Shown in pieces: positions 16,401 to 22,516 of a stretch of 34,295 nucleotides of DNA. The DNA is from an uncultured Verrucomicrobiota bacterium (lineage in GTDB: Bacteria > Verrucomicrobiota > Verrucomicrobiia > Chthoniobacterales > JACTMZ01): NCBI GenBank assembly GCA_903953565.1, contig CAJBKE010000062.1, positions 1 through 34,295 of the forward strand, written 5' to 3'. The notes under the pieces were generated by a model. The model did no database searches and was not told the origin of the DNA. It saw only the letters and a program-made list of their open reading frames with translations. The position numbers and the translations under genes are program-made. The stretch's first letter is position 1. Every line of letters begins with the position of its first letter.

Positions 16401-19241
16401 GGCGAGAGGCCAGCTGGAATAAGCGGCGCTGAGCGTCGGCACGCGGGCGTAGTCGTTGTGCGGGAAGAATACTTTCGTCGACGGATTGAAATCGCCCAAG
16501 CGGAAGGTGGTCAGCATGTTTTTCTTGCGGGTGACCTCCGTCGGGCCGCTCGGCCATTGGGAGGAGGCGCCGGTTTTGTAGAAACCGATTTTGTATCTGA
16601 AGATGGTTCCCGCAGCGGGTTTCGGGATGTTGGCCGAAGCCCACCAGTCGTCGGTTGTCTGGTTGTGGCGGTAATTCAACTCGGCCACGCGGGTCGTGCC
16701 GCGACCGATGCCGCCCGCACCCTCGGGGAAACTGCCGTCGAGCGTGTAGTAAACGAAAGCCTTGAAGCCGCCACCGACGGAGTTGCTCTTGGACCAAATG
16801 ACGATATTCGCACCCGACTCGTCGAACTGCTTCGGCGGAGAGGAAATACCGCCCACATCAACGGTTGGATCATGATAAACCCATGAAGCCTGATTGCCGC
16901 CATCGGTGCCGTAATTGTTTGCCGTGGCCGGGCCATTGTTGATCGATCCTCCGCCGCCGATGGTGCGGACGTAGGTCTCCGCGCCCGGCGATCCGATCTG
17001 GCAACGCGCCGTGTCTTGCGCCGCGAATTTTTCAGCGAACTGGCGCTCGACAAAGAGCGGTTGCTCGTAGCCCATCCAGATGTCGCTGTAGATGCCGGGC
17101 GGATGGTCGCGGAAAGCCGGGTCCGTGTTGTTGGTCGGGCGCGTTCCATTGAGGTCCACGCCACCGTCGAGCTTGAGCCAGATGTTTTCCGCCGATCCGT
17201 CGGCGCGGGCCACGATGCTGAAGTTGCCGCTTTTCACCACCGGAACGGTGGTCTGGTAAGTATAATCCGGCGGGTTGGTGACGCTGGTGGGATAACCGCG
17301 ATTCGGAAGGTTGTAAGGGTTGAAACTTTTGTCACCGTCCGGGCCGTCCTTGCGCGTAACCGTGATGCGCGGAACCTCCTCGACTTGGCCGTTGTTCGAG
17401 TTGGTCTGGTATAGCGTGACGGCAGCACTCGGCCAAAGCGTGGACAACTCGGGTGTGCGCCAAGCAAAGACGTAGTAGCCACCGGGCGGGACGACGACGC
17501 TGCCGAGCTCGCCGGCATATTTGTAGAAACCGCCCATGAACGAGCCGTTGGGACCCTCCGCATATTGGTAGAGGTAGGCACCCGACCAGAAACTCGTGCT
17601 GATCGGGCGGGCCTGGCCCTGCGCAGTGTTGTCGTTGAACATCGCCACCATGGTGATCTCCTCGGAGGCCGTGCCGTTGCGCGTGTTGCCGAATTTGTCG
17701 CGATTGTCGCGGCGCTCATAGGCCATGTAATCGCTGTCGCCCCAGCGTCCCTGCTGCAAGCCGCGGGCAAAATCGTTGTGGATCTTCAAAATGTTCGGGA
17801 TGCGCGGATCACCGAATTGTCCGAGGAATTGCGTGTTCGCGTGACGCGGGAAGGCACCGCCGGATTCGCCGAGAGTGGCGGCCTTGTAATAACCATCCGA
17901 GTAAATCAGTCCCATGCCCTCGCGGAACATGTAGTGGGCGTGCTGGAATTCCTTCTGCGCCGCATAGTCACTGTCGTGGCTGTTGGCGTGGGTTACACCC
18001 AGGCTGGCAGCGAACCCGCCGGCGCCGGGAGAATCGAGACCGGCCAGAGTTGCGCCGGGGTTGCCTAGAGTGTTGTTGAGCTTGGAGCGAAGGTCGTTGT
18101 CGACGAGGCGCATGCCGGCGTCCCAATAACCGCCGTATCCCGGCGGTTGGCCGAGGTGCTCGCCTAAAACCATCGCGTCATCGCGGCCTTTCTTGTCCTC
18201 GAAAACCGAATCGCGGTGATTCGCGTCGCTGAATCCACGGGTGCGGTTGAACTGCCACTGGACCTGCCCTAGGTAGCCATCGTTGCTCGTGTCCTTGTCG
18301 GCTCCCGACTGCTTGCCGAAAAAGTAATCCGGCACGTGCTTGACCGCATCGAGGCGGAGGCCATCGGCCTTGAGGCGGTCCATTTTCCAGCGCACAGCCC
18401 GCTCGAGATACGTCTCGACGTATTCGACGTAAGCCGAACGGTTTTCGAGGATGTAGGCCTTGGCATGGTCGCGCAGTTGCTCTGCGGTTGCGCTCGCCCC
18501 GAGCGCGGCTTTGGCCCGGTCGATCAGCCAGCCGAAGTATTGGCGGTTGCCGTCCTTGTCGAAATCGTATTGCTCCGGACGGTTCAGGTCGCGGACGAAG
18601 CCGTATTTCGGGTGGGTCGAGCCCTCACTCGTCCCGAAGTTCAGGTTGTTGCCGGATTCCTGCGCGATGTCGATGAGGTCGGCCAAGCCGAGGTTTTGCA
18701 CCTGCCAGGCGCTGCCCCAATCGCGCGTATTGTCCCATTTGCGGTAAAAGCCGTCCTCGGTTTTGCGCAGGTGAAAATCCTCGGGCACCATGCCGGGATA
18801 AAGTTCTGTCTGTCCCTCGCCGCCGGTCGGCGTGTCCTCGTTGTAACCCGGGATATCGAACGCCCGGTGGTTCATGATGTTGTCGAAATAGACGCGGATG
18901 CCGAAGCAGTGCGCCACTTCCATCATGTGCTGCAAATCCGCCTCGGTGCCGTAACGCGTGCGCACCGTGTTGCGCTGGTCTTTTTGCCCGAAGTCGCACG
19001 GATCCCACAAATCGTAACCGACGGACAGGCCACCCGAGCCTTTGGTCGGGGGCGGTAGCCAGAGCGATCCATAGCCGGCCTCGGCCAATTCGGGCATTTT
19101 GCGCGCGATCTCGGCGTAAGAGACGTTGAAGAGTTGGAGCAACCCTTCGGCGCGCGCGGAGGAAAGCAGCCCGCCTGTCAGGAGGAGGCAGCCCACCGTG
19201 GCGACAACAAGCCGCCGCCAAAATGACGGGGAGAACTTCAT
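10431..19241 (-). CDS. Giant secreted bifunctional glycosidase: GH13 alpha-amylase + Ca-binding repeats + DOMON-like + GH57-like domain
   Basis: This 2936-residue protein starts with a signal peptide (about residues 1-32, hydrophobic core VVATVGCLLLTGGLL, cleavage after ARA). A GH13 domain follows with all four motifs: DNIMNH (120-125), GLRLDAVKH with nucleophile D298, VLGEHLG with acid/base E361, and NSHDSD with H422/D423. Beyond about residue 700 come beta-sandwich, CBM- or Ig-like stretches, nine 15-residue DxNxNGxWD repeats (1350-1480) and TSP3-like Asp-rich repeats (about 1570-1825). A CBM9/DOMON-like module (about 1850-2065) precedes a GH57-like barrel: VAHGNQAIQP (H2111), FWAPERV (E2240), LWRDMSDFG (D2337/D2340). 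The C-terminus has more TSP3 repeats and a small sandwich domain. It is likely a cell-surface or secreted starch/glycogen degrader. Start 19241 has AGGGGG 6 nt upstream and precedes the signal peptide; longer in-frame starts were rejected. The GH57 call is less certain than GH13. Confidence 0.88.
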   Translation of the reverse strand: MKFSPSFWRRLVVATVGCLLLTGGLLSSARAEGLLQLFNVSYAEIARKMPELAEAGYGSLWLPPPTKGSGGLSVGYDLWDPCDFGQKDQRNTVRTRYGTEADLQHMMEVAHCFGIRVYFDNIMNHRAFDIPGYNEDTPTGGEGQTELYPGMVPEDFHLRKTEDGFYRKWDNTRDWGSAWQVQNLGLADLIDIAQESGNNLNFGTSEGSTHPKYGFVRDLNRPEQYDFDKDGNRQYFGWLIDRAKAALGASATAEQLRDHAKAYILENRSAYVEYVETYLERAVRWKMDRLKADGLRLDAVKHVPDYFFGKQSGADKDTSNDGYLGQVQWQFNRTRGFSDANHRDSVFEDKKGRDDAMVLGEHLGQPPGYGGYWDAGMRLVDNDLRSKLNNTLGNPGATLAGLDSPGAGGFAASLGVTHANSHDSDYAAQKEFQHAHYMFREGMGLIYSDGYYKAATLGESGGAFPRHANTQFLGQFGDPRIPNILKIHNDFARGLQQGRWGDSDYMAYERRDNRDKFGNTRNGTASEEITMVAMFNDNTAQGQARPISTSFWSGAYLYQYAEGPNGSFMGGFYKYAGELGSVVVPPGGYYVFAWRTPELSTLWPSAAVTLYQTNSNNGQVEEVPRITVTRKDGPDGDKSFNPYNLPNRGYPTSVTNPPDYTYQTTVPVVKSGNFSIVARADGSAENIWLKLDGGVDLNGTRPTNNTDPAFRDHPPGIYSDIWMGYEQPLFVERQFAEKFAAQDTARCQIGSPGAETYVRTIGGGGSINNGPATANNYGTDGGNQASWVYHDPTVDVGGISSPPKQFDESGANIVIWSKSNSVGGGFKAFVYYTLDGSFPEGAGGIGRGTTRVAELNYRHNQTTDDWWASANIPKPAAGTIFRYKIGFYKTGASSQWPSGPTEVTRKKNMLTTFRLGDFNPSTKVFFPHNDYARVPTLSAAYSSWPLATQTGLSEGFHVLRARAHLNRNPDTSAPLYQTFTQVFYYDAATPTGEVLFPANNGDTVGGSSYELVVRTDMTVEDVWFHIADSDNGNNDAVTQILNGNGPGFEPFVDANQNGIREAGEEFTDINANGVYDAALAQSWGQATQLTSVNLPDQKEWRFRYNNIPSKNTDPATAAITIRLIEASSVRDIDMTAAAAHVTEIVRNVNTDGPDQRVNIAWPQRDGDRVDDNYTMKVYFTKSLADGIPDANDSGSNTDELISRFTLSIASTESGTERGAVVQSRDNFTINYNVNDTFHELAIPLPNMYNDVAEFLHTLKVTYTFPDNRKLDAVRLVKANPSTKPFVRITRPTELGSDGRQTEIILPDVPNTPLPGDVLDYVVRVETSAAVNDLVLSGTPSIDLFTETFTDTNGNGKWDAQEPSTDKNNNGLRDPAEIFTDSNGNGNWDAAELFVDANNNGTWDTGEAYTDLNGNGQWDVAEPLVDTNNTGLWDSAETYSDVNDNGVCDAPGELFSDTNGNGVRDNAEPFTDTNNNGSWDGIKVSTAGNTKTWDFTWRITAPATYVLKATATLGSQVTETVRNARVILRQITGTDIDSSNDDDEDGLVDIDETNKKDLPEANAETWSNGDVHIHRASGLTLPNSPDSDGDLLPDALEVGWRLANTDVTDVNADTNGDGFKNFIGDLDPPFYAVVGNNGKVPGVGSLNQGDDRTRQAAGTVTDPTNPDTDNDGISDGVEDTDRNGWVNGDGQSIEPTWEPWLARSWPNDKIDTETWIETSPTKSDSDEDALSDGYGEDKNFNGVIDGDTNPRNRTYNAGEQWSETDPLKFDTDGDGLPDGWETQYGLDALDNGTTSMRTGGAGNPNNGPSGDPDGDGFTNAQELASGTHPNQPTTGGGGGGEGSITIGTFTQWKHTDLLVLDGYNESNSNGAADVYRSNNDSDTSRDILAFSFRDGGDTEADGDGRVYFRIDFMDLTANAWQGEVDAYIVVDTGNPGAGERSIPNEVDIATDMKWEAVIAVYGQNFGNIFVDRNAALNTTTQTQNPVTAGGVEARGFGGLNEAAWSSRYDTVEIAVERQQLKDAGWLGDPNTLNFQVFVTKPNTQNGLNGVGVGSGDLGGRNDIRDTIYDDYLASDWWRDQDNIILNGKLSSYFSRSGSNDRGKNAKVMLVAHGNQAIQPASVTQSLIHSTSGTSSVGYQRLIKSHEDHNVPLTLHVTPTLASALQWADNPTPGALNDGPSLNQRIRNLVTANKIDLVGSTFADHMPKYFQQSFNLANKQLADEFLTGIYGSVSSNIFWAPERVLDDESLDAIYNMGYRIVFADQMRHFRKWFGRSAALGTAGYRINEVNGMKVIPIHDVTSEYLDQTRDEGSALSVRQLLSRRARSGVQDQAVVLWRDMSDFGTLSKADSYDANVSWLGSRPWIQVVTAQQVADNQINYVGQDGNTYSTWGTEGRGTGQNLDQTAKDYVDWATGESYDNWYNKLKVQNLGASSPFGQVGVDGHANAAWTAANSVSSLSLQKVARAVIGGAMFQTSFYQPNAGQGIDLRKFSTGDYISPASLANQSLADFAKNTQGQARFAKVFERVQAWATSANSATRGKQELDVDLDGAVEYLLYNSRIFAVFEAKGGRMTAAWLRDPSTGKIWQVAGNFASYANTETDVEGASNFVGTTTTLSAYRTSGFKDWWATGGTFGTGNSAAVNADYTVASAGDAAWTFNTAGISKTISLPDAWSGNVSAAYTLSGPGQLYVRFGLAPNLLDLMKNGHANLGTEQITPDNKRVNLVNNASGDGPVRAFVQTSANSSINAGATDVGGATFTTVNRRNQAQTHQVEVAITGNTTLVFGFDQGTDLTQPAADSDADGLPDAWELENFGNLDRDGSADFDSDTLADREEYVVGSNPKDATSGFPALAVESTGDTFRVTFPTVAGRVYTVMARTILDSGDDWAPVSNVGNGQSNPVTGDGTTKDVTETGLGNTPGRFYRLEVEVAGSADPGGDGI
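14802..15194 (-). repeat. Nine tandem 45-bp units encoding DxNxNGxWD calcium-binding repeats
   Basis: Within the giant gene, codons for about residues 1350-1480 repeat with a 15-residue period, e.g. DTNGNGKWDAQEPST, DSNGNGNWDAAELFV, DANNNGTWDTGEAYT, DLNGNGQWDVAEPLV. The DxNxNGxxDxxE pattern matches EF-hand/dockerin-like calcium loops. An isolated pair of the same type is encoded near 16020-16095. DNA identity between units is partial, so this is an old array under protein-level selection rather than a fresh satellite. Confidence 0.85.
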
Positions 19242-19295
19242 CTGGGGCCCCCTAAAGGTCCCAGATTCTTCTCTGTTGTCAAGGTTGGCAGGCAT

Positions 19296-19312
19296 TGTTT
19301 TCAACGAAAACA
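19296..19312. promoter_or_regulatory. Candidate operator upstream of the giant amylase gene
   Basis: TGTTTTC-AAC-GAAAACA is a 17-nt inverted repeat with 7-bp perfect arms, ending 55 nt before the amylase start codon. Its size and position fit a repressor or activator site, for example of a LacI/MalR-type sugar regulator. No regulator gene is in the window. Confidence 0.3.
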
Positions 19313-19451
19313 TGGCACACTTCGAGCCTTGTTTTCTCTGTAAATTTAGACAGTCGTTTGACAAAAGCGTTCAAGCCCGCCAACAGAAATACGCCTGAAG
19401 CGGGCCGTTGGACGGCAGGGTTGGCATCCGGCCCGGTCCAGCGTAAAGACA

Positions 19452-19841
19452 TTGCCAACATTTATGCCTTGGGAACACCGCTCCGAACCCCTCGCCCCGA
19501 GCCATGTCTTCGCGGGGAGGATTTTGCGGCAGATCCTGCTGGTCGCCGGCATTGTCGGCTTGGCACTGGCGGTGGGAACCGCCGGATACATAGTGATCTC
19601 CAGGGACACCGAGACGGAAAAGCTCGGTTTCGTGGATTCGTTCCTCGAGGCGAGCATGCTCATCAGCGGGGCCGGCCCGCTCTACACCGAACGCAGCTCC
19701 AGCGACACGCTGAAGATGTTTTCCGCACTCTATGCGCTGTTCGGCACGCTTGTCGTGGTTTCAAGCGTGGGAATTCTCGCCTCGCCCATCGTGCACCGGG
19801 TGTTGCACCGTTTGCATCTCGAGCGGGGACGGAACGGGTGA
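19452..19841 (+). CDS. Two-helix membrane protein, degenerate K+-channel-like
   Basis: The 129-residue protein has two hydrophobic helices (about 27-49 and 90-112) linked by a segment FVDSFLEASMLISGAGPLYTERSSSDTLKMFSALYALFG. The arrangement of helix, re-entrant-like loop and helix resembles two-TM potassium channels, but the selectivity filter TVGYG is replaced by LISGAGP. The C-terminus is short and basic (HRVLHRLHLERGRNG). Conserved membrane proteins of this shape, ending PIxHRxLHxxHL, exist in several bacteria without known function. Start 19452 is the first ATG; the ATG at 19464 is an alternative. A family A repeat begins 3 nt after the stop. Confidence 0.6.
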   Translation: MPTFMPWEHRSEPLAPSHVFAGRILRQILLVAGIVGLALAVGTAGYIVISRDTETEKLGFVDSFLEASMLISGAGPLYTERSSSDTLKMFSALYALFGTLVVVSSVGILASPIVHRVLHRLHLERGRNG

Positions 19842-19844
19842 GCG

Positions 19845-19911
19845 AGGTGGATCGCGATGTCCCATCGCGACTTTTAACAAACTTATCGCGCCGTTACGGC
19901 GCGATCCACCT
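19845..19911 (+). repeat. Palindromic repeat family A, copy 2 (67 bp)
   Basis: It has the same plan as the copy at 9819: AGGTGG, hairpin ATCGCGAT-GTCCC-ATCGCGAC, a 13-nt linker, hairpin ATCGCGCCG-TTA-CGGCGCGAT, CCACCT. It starts 3 nt after the two-helix membrane protein stop and lies 18 nt from the 3' end of ppk2. Confidence 0.85.
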
Positions 19912-19929
19912 TGGGAAACGACCTGCCAT

Positions 19930-20673
19930 TCACTTCACGCCCAACGCCGCGCCGAGGCGCCGGCAAACCGCATCAAGAGCCTTGACCCGCGCATACCATT
20001 TGAAATTCGCCGGGATGATCTGCCACGGCGCGAAGTCTGGCGAGGTCTTCACGAACATGTCCTCAGCCGCCTTGAGGTAGGCGTTCCACCGGTTGCGGTT
20101 GCGCCAATCCTCCTCGGTGATTTTCCAATTTTTCATCGGGTCAGCCGCGCGCTTCTTGAAACGCGCCATTTGCTCCTGCTTGGTGATTTGCAGCCAGATT
20201 TTGATCAAGATCGTGCCGTCATCGTGCAGGACGCGCTCGAATTCATTGATCTCACGGTAGGCGCGTTGCCATTCGGCCTTCGAACAAAAGCCCTCGATGC
20301 GTTCGACGAGAATGCGGCCATACCAAGAGCGGTCGAAAATGGCGATTTCCCCGCGACGAGGGAGCTTGTTCCAGAACCGCCAAAGGTAATGATGCGCGTA
20401 TTCCTCGTCGGTCGGCTTGATCGTCGAGTAAACGCGGATGTGGCGCGGATCGAGGCGCTCGACGAGCCGCTTAATCATCCCGCCTTTGCCCGCGGCGTCG
20501 GGCCCCTCGACGATGATTATAACACTTCGGTTGGAATTCTTCAGCGCGTGCTGGAGTTCGAGAAGGCGCAGATGTCCCGCGCGCAGTTTCTCGCGGTATT
20601 TCTCGGGCGTGTGCGATTTCGACTGGTCGAGATCGGCAAGGCGGACGGGTTTGCTGGCGGAGGCAACAGGCAT
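19930..20673 (-). CDS. ppk2: Polyphosphate kinase 2 family protein
   Basis: The 247-residue single-domain PPK2 transfers phosphate between polyphosphate and nucleotides, usually making NDP or NTP from polyphosphate. Motifs seen are Walker A GPDAAGKGG in IIIVEGPDAAGKGGMIKRL, the PTDEEYAHHYLWRFWNKLPRRGEIAIFDRSWYGRILVERIEGF block with Walker B and lid residues, and the KIWLQITKQEQMARFKKR segment. I cannot decide by eye between the ADP- and AMP-phosphorylating classes. The gene is transcribed alone and is flanked on both sides by family A repeats in the same orientation. Confidence 0.9.
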   Translation of the reverse strand: MPVASASKPVRLADLDQSKSHTPEKYREKLRAGHLRLLELQHALKNSNRSVIIIVEGPDAAGKGGMIKRLVERLDPRHIRVYSTIKPTDEEYAHHYLWRFWNKLPRRGEIAIFDRSWYGRILVERIEGFCSKAEWQRAYREINEFERVLHDDGTILIKIWLQITKQEQMARFKKRAADPMKNWKITEEDWRNRNRWNAYLKAAEDMFVKTSPDFAPWQIIPANFKWYARVKALDAVCRRLGAALGVK

Positions 20674-20804
20674 GACGCCGAAGCTAAAACGAGACCGGGC
20701 CGGCGGGCGAGCTTATGGGTTAACCGCAGAAACGATGCATCGTTTGCGCGGAGCTTAGGAGCCCCGTAATACTGAACCTCCAAAGGTCTGAGAGCGCGAT
20801 CTTC

Positions 20805-20873
20805 AGGTGGATCGCGATGTCCCCATCGCGATTTCTAGAGCGAAACATCGCGCCGGGACGGCGCGATCCACCT
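20805..20873 (+). repeat. Palindromic repeat family A, copy 3 (69 bp)
   Basis: AGGTGG, hairpin ATCGCGAT-GTCCCC-ATCGCGAT, a 14-nt linker, hairpin ATCGCGCCG-GGA-CGGCGCGAT, CCACCT. It has the same orientation as the copy at 19845 and lies between ppk2 and the ilvC terminator. Confidence 0.85.
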
Positions 20874-20882
20874 CCCCATGCA

Positions 20883-20918
20883 AAGAAAAACCCCGCGAAC
20901 CTTGCGGTGCCGCGGGGC
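20883..20918 (-). terminator. Rho-independent terminator of ilvH-ilvC
   Basis: On the minus strand the hairpin CCCCGCG ... CGCGGGG (20917 down to 20891) is followed by TTTTTCTTT. It begins about 20 nt after the ilvC stop codon. Confidence 0.75.
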
Positions 20919-20936
20919 TCTATGGGGGAAATACGA

Positions 20937-21965
20937 TCAGGCGTAGGATGCTTGCGCGCCCTTGAGGTTGCGCTTTTTGATCCAGGGCATGAGGCCACGG
21001 AGACGCTCTCCGGTTTTCTCGATGCCGTGTTTTTCGCCTTTCTTGAGCAGGGCGTTGTATTTTTTGCGGCCTTTTTTGTCTTCGGCGATCCACTCGCGGG
21101 CAAACTTGCCCGACTGCACGTCCTTGAGGACGCCTTTCATCCGCTTCTTCGTGCCGGCGTCGATGATCTTCGGTCCGACGAGGACGTCGCCCCATTTGGC
21201 GGTGTCGGAAATGCTGAAACGCATGCCCGCGATACCGGCTTCGTTCATCAGGTCGACGATGAGCTTCAACTCGTGCAGACATTCGAAGTAGGCCATCTCC
21301 GGCTGGTATCCGGCCTCGACGAGGGTCTCGAATCCGGCCTGCACCAGCGCCGAAGCGCCACCGCAAAGCACGGCCTGCTCGCCGAAGAGATCGGTTTCGG
21401 TTTCTTCCTTGAAAGTGGTTTCAAGCACGCCGGCACGCGTGCCACCGATGCCTTTGGCCCAGGCGAGGGCGGTCTTTTTGGCCTGCTTGCTCGGGTTCTG
21501 GTAGACCGCGATGAGCGCCGGGACGCCTTTGCCCTCGGTGTATTGACGACGAACGATGTGGCCGGGGCCTTTCGGCGCAACCATAATGACATCGATATCT
21601 TTCGGCGGCTTGATCGTCTTGAAATGAATGGCGAAGCCGTGGCTGAAAAGGAGCGTTTTGCCCTTCGTGAGGTGCGGGGCGATGTCCTTGTTGTAGACCG
21701 CGGCGATCTTGGTGTCCGGCACCGCGACAAAAATGACGTCCGCTTTTTTCACCGCATCAGCCGTGTTGAAGACTTGGAAGCCTTTCTTCTTGGCTACCGC
21801 GCGGCTTTTGCTGCCCGGGTAGAGGCCGATGATGACCTTCACGCCGCTTTCTTTGAGGTTGAGGGCGTGGGCGTGGCCCTGCGAACCGAAACCGATCACG
21901 GCGACCGTCTTGCCTTTGAGGACTTTAAGGTCGGCGTCTTTGTCTGTGTGGATTTTTGCTGCCAT
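20937..21965 (-). CDS. ilvC: Ketol-acid reductoisomerase
   Basis: KARI converts 2-acetolactate to 2,3-dihydroxyisovalerate (and the isoleucine analogue) in branched-chain amino acid synthesis. The 342-residue class I enzyme shows the Rossmann motif [20 protein letters not shown], the cofactor loop [13 protein letters not shown] that suggests NADPH use, and the Mg2+/substrate region [22 protein letters not shown] followed by [20 protein letters not shown]. The start is 6 nt after the ilvH stop on the same strand. The large acetolactate synthase subunit is not in the window. Confidence 0.96.
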   Translation of the reverse strand: MAAKIHTDKDADLKVLKGKTVAVIGFGSQGHAHALNLKESGVKVIIGLYPGSKSRAVAKKKGFQVFNTADAVKKADVIFVAVPDTKIAAVYNKDIAPHLTKGKTLLFSHGFAIHFKTIKPPKDIDVIMVAPKGPGHIVRRQYTEGKGVPALIAVYQNPSKQAKKTALAWAKGIGGTRAGVLETTFKEETETDLFGEQAVLCGGASALVQAGFETLVEAGYQPEMAYFECLHELKLIVDLMNEAGIAGMRFSISDTAKWGDVLVGPKIIDAGTKKRMKGVLKDVQSGKFAREWIAEDKKGRKKYNALLKKGEKHGIEKTGERLRGLMPWIKKRNLKGAQASYA

Positions 21966-21971
21966 GGTAAA

Positions 21972-22457
21972 TTATTCGCTGTCGGCCGTGCGGGAGAGCG
22001 CAACCTTGCCGGTGCGCGTGATCTCGGCGATGCCGAAGTGTTCCATCAAGGAAAGGAATTTGGCGATTTTGCCTTCGTTGCCGGTGATCTCGATGACCAG
22101 CTTGTCGAGGCGCACGTCGACGATCTTCGCGCGGAAGACATCGCAGATTTGCAGGACCTCGGAACGCGTCTTCTCGTTCACGTTGACGCGCATGAGCACG
22201 AGCTCGCGGTCGACAAATTCGTCGTCGCGGAAATCGTCCACCTTGATTACGTCGACCAGTTTTTCGGTCTGCTTGACCACCTGCTCGAGGACCTTGTCGT
22301 CGCCGCGGACCACGATCGTCATGCGCGACATGGAAGCGTCGAGCGTCGGGGCGACATTCAGCGTGTCGATGTTGAAACCGCGGCCGCTGAACATTCCGGC
22401 AACGCGGGTCAGCACGCCGAAACGGTTTTCGACCAGAACAGACAAGGTGTGGCGCAT
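21972..22457 (-). CDS. ilvH: Acetolactate synthase small (regulatory) subunit
   Basis: The 161-residue protein is the feedback-sensing subunit of acetolactate synthase. The N-terminal ACT domain is clear (HTLSVLVENRFGVLTRVAGMFSGRGFNIDTLNVAPT), and the C-terminal ferredoxin-like part contains KVEVRLDKLVIEITGNEGKI-type sequence. ATG at 22457 gives the standard N-terminus (MRHTLSVLVEN); a longer frame to 22520 would overlap the upstream cysteine desulfurase. A TTGACG/GATTCT promoter candidate sits 13 nt upstream, inside the preceding intergenic gap. It is followed by ilvC after 6 nt. Confidence 0.93.
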   Translation of the reverse strand: MRHTLSVLVENRFGVLTRVAGMFSGRGFNIDTLNVAPTLDASMSRMTIVVRGDDKVLEQVVKQTEKLVDVIKVDDFRDDEFVDRELVLMRVNVNEKTRSEVLQICDVFRAKIVDVRLDKLVIEITGNEGKIAKFLSLMEHFGIAEITRTGKVALSRTADSE

Positions 22458-22470
22458 AAAAAGGTCGGTC

Positions 22471-22499
22471 AGAATCCCAGAATTACCCCCGCGCGTCAA
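22471..22499 (-). promoter_or_regulatory. Candidate promoter of ilvH-ilvC
   Basis: On the minus strand TTGACG (22499-22494) and GATTCT (22476-22471) are spaced by 17 nt. The -10 box ends 13 nt before the ilvH ATG, giving a very short leader. No leucine-rich attenuator peptide fits in this space. Confidence 0.35.
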
Positions 22500-22516
22500 T
22501 GACCCAAGCCGGACGG

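Noticed and set aside
10869-16886. Several plus-strand frames of 150-356 codons within the giant amylase gene
   Set aside because: They are antisense to a continuous coding frame with assigned domains and have biased, domain-free translations.
19242-19364. 41-residue extension of the giant protein upstream of MKFSPSFW
   Set aside because: It would place a polar stretch before the signal peptide and covers the candidate operator; the ATG at 19241 has a ribosome binding site.
19358-19390. TTGACA on the plus strand as promoter for the two-helix membrane protein
   Set aside because: No -10-like hexamer occurs at 15-19 nt; the nearest AT-rich hexamer is 21 nt away.
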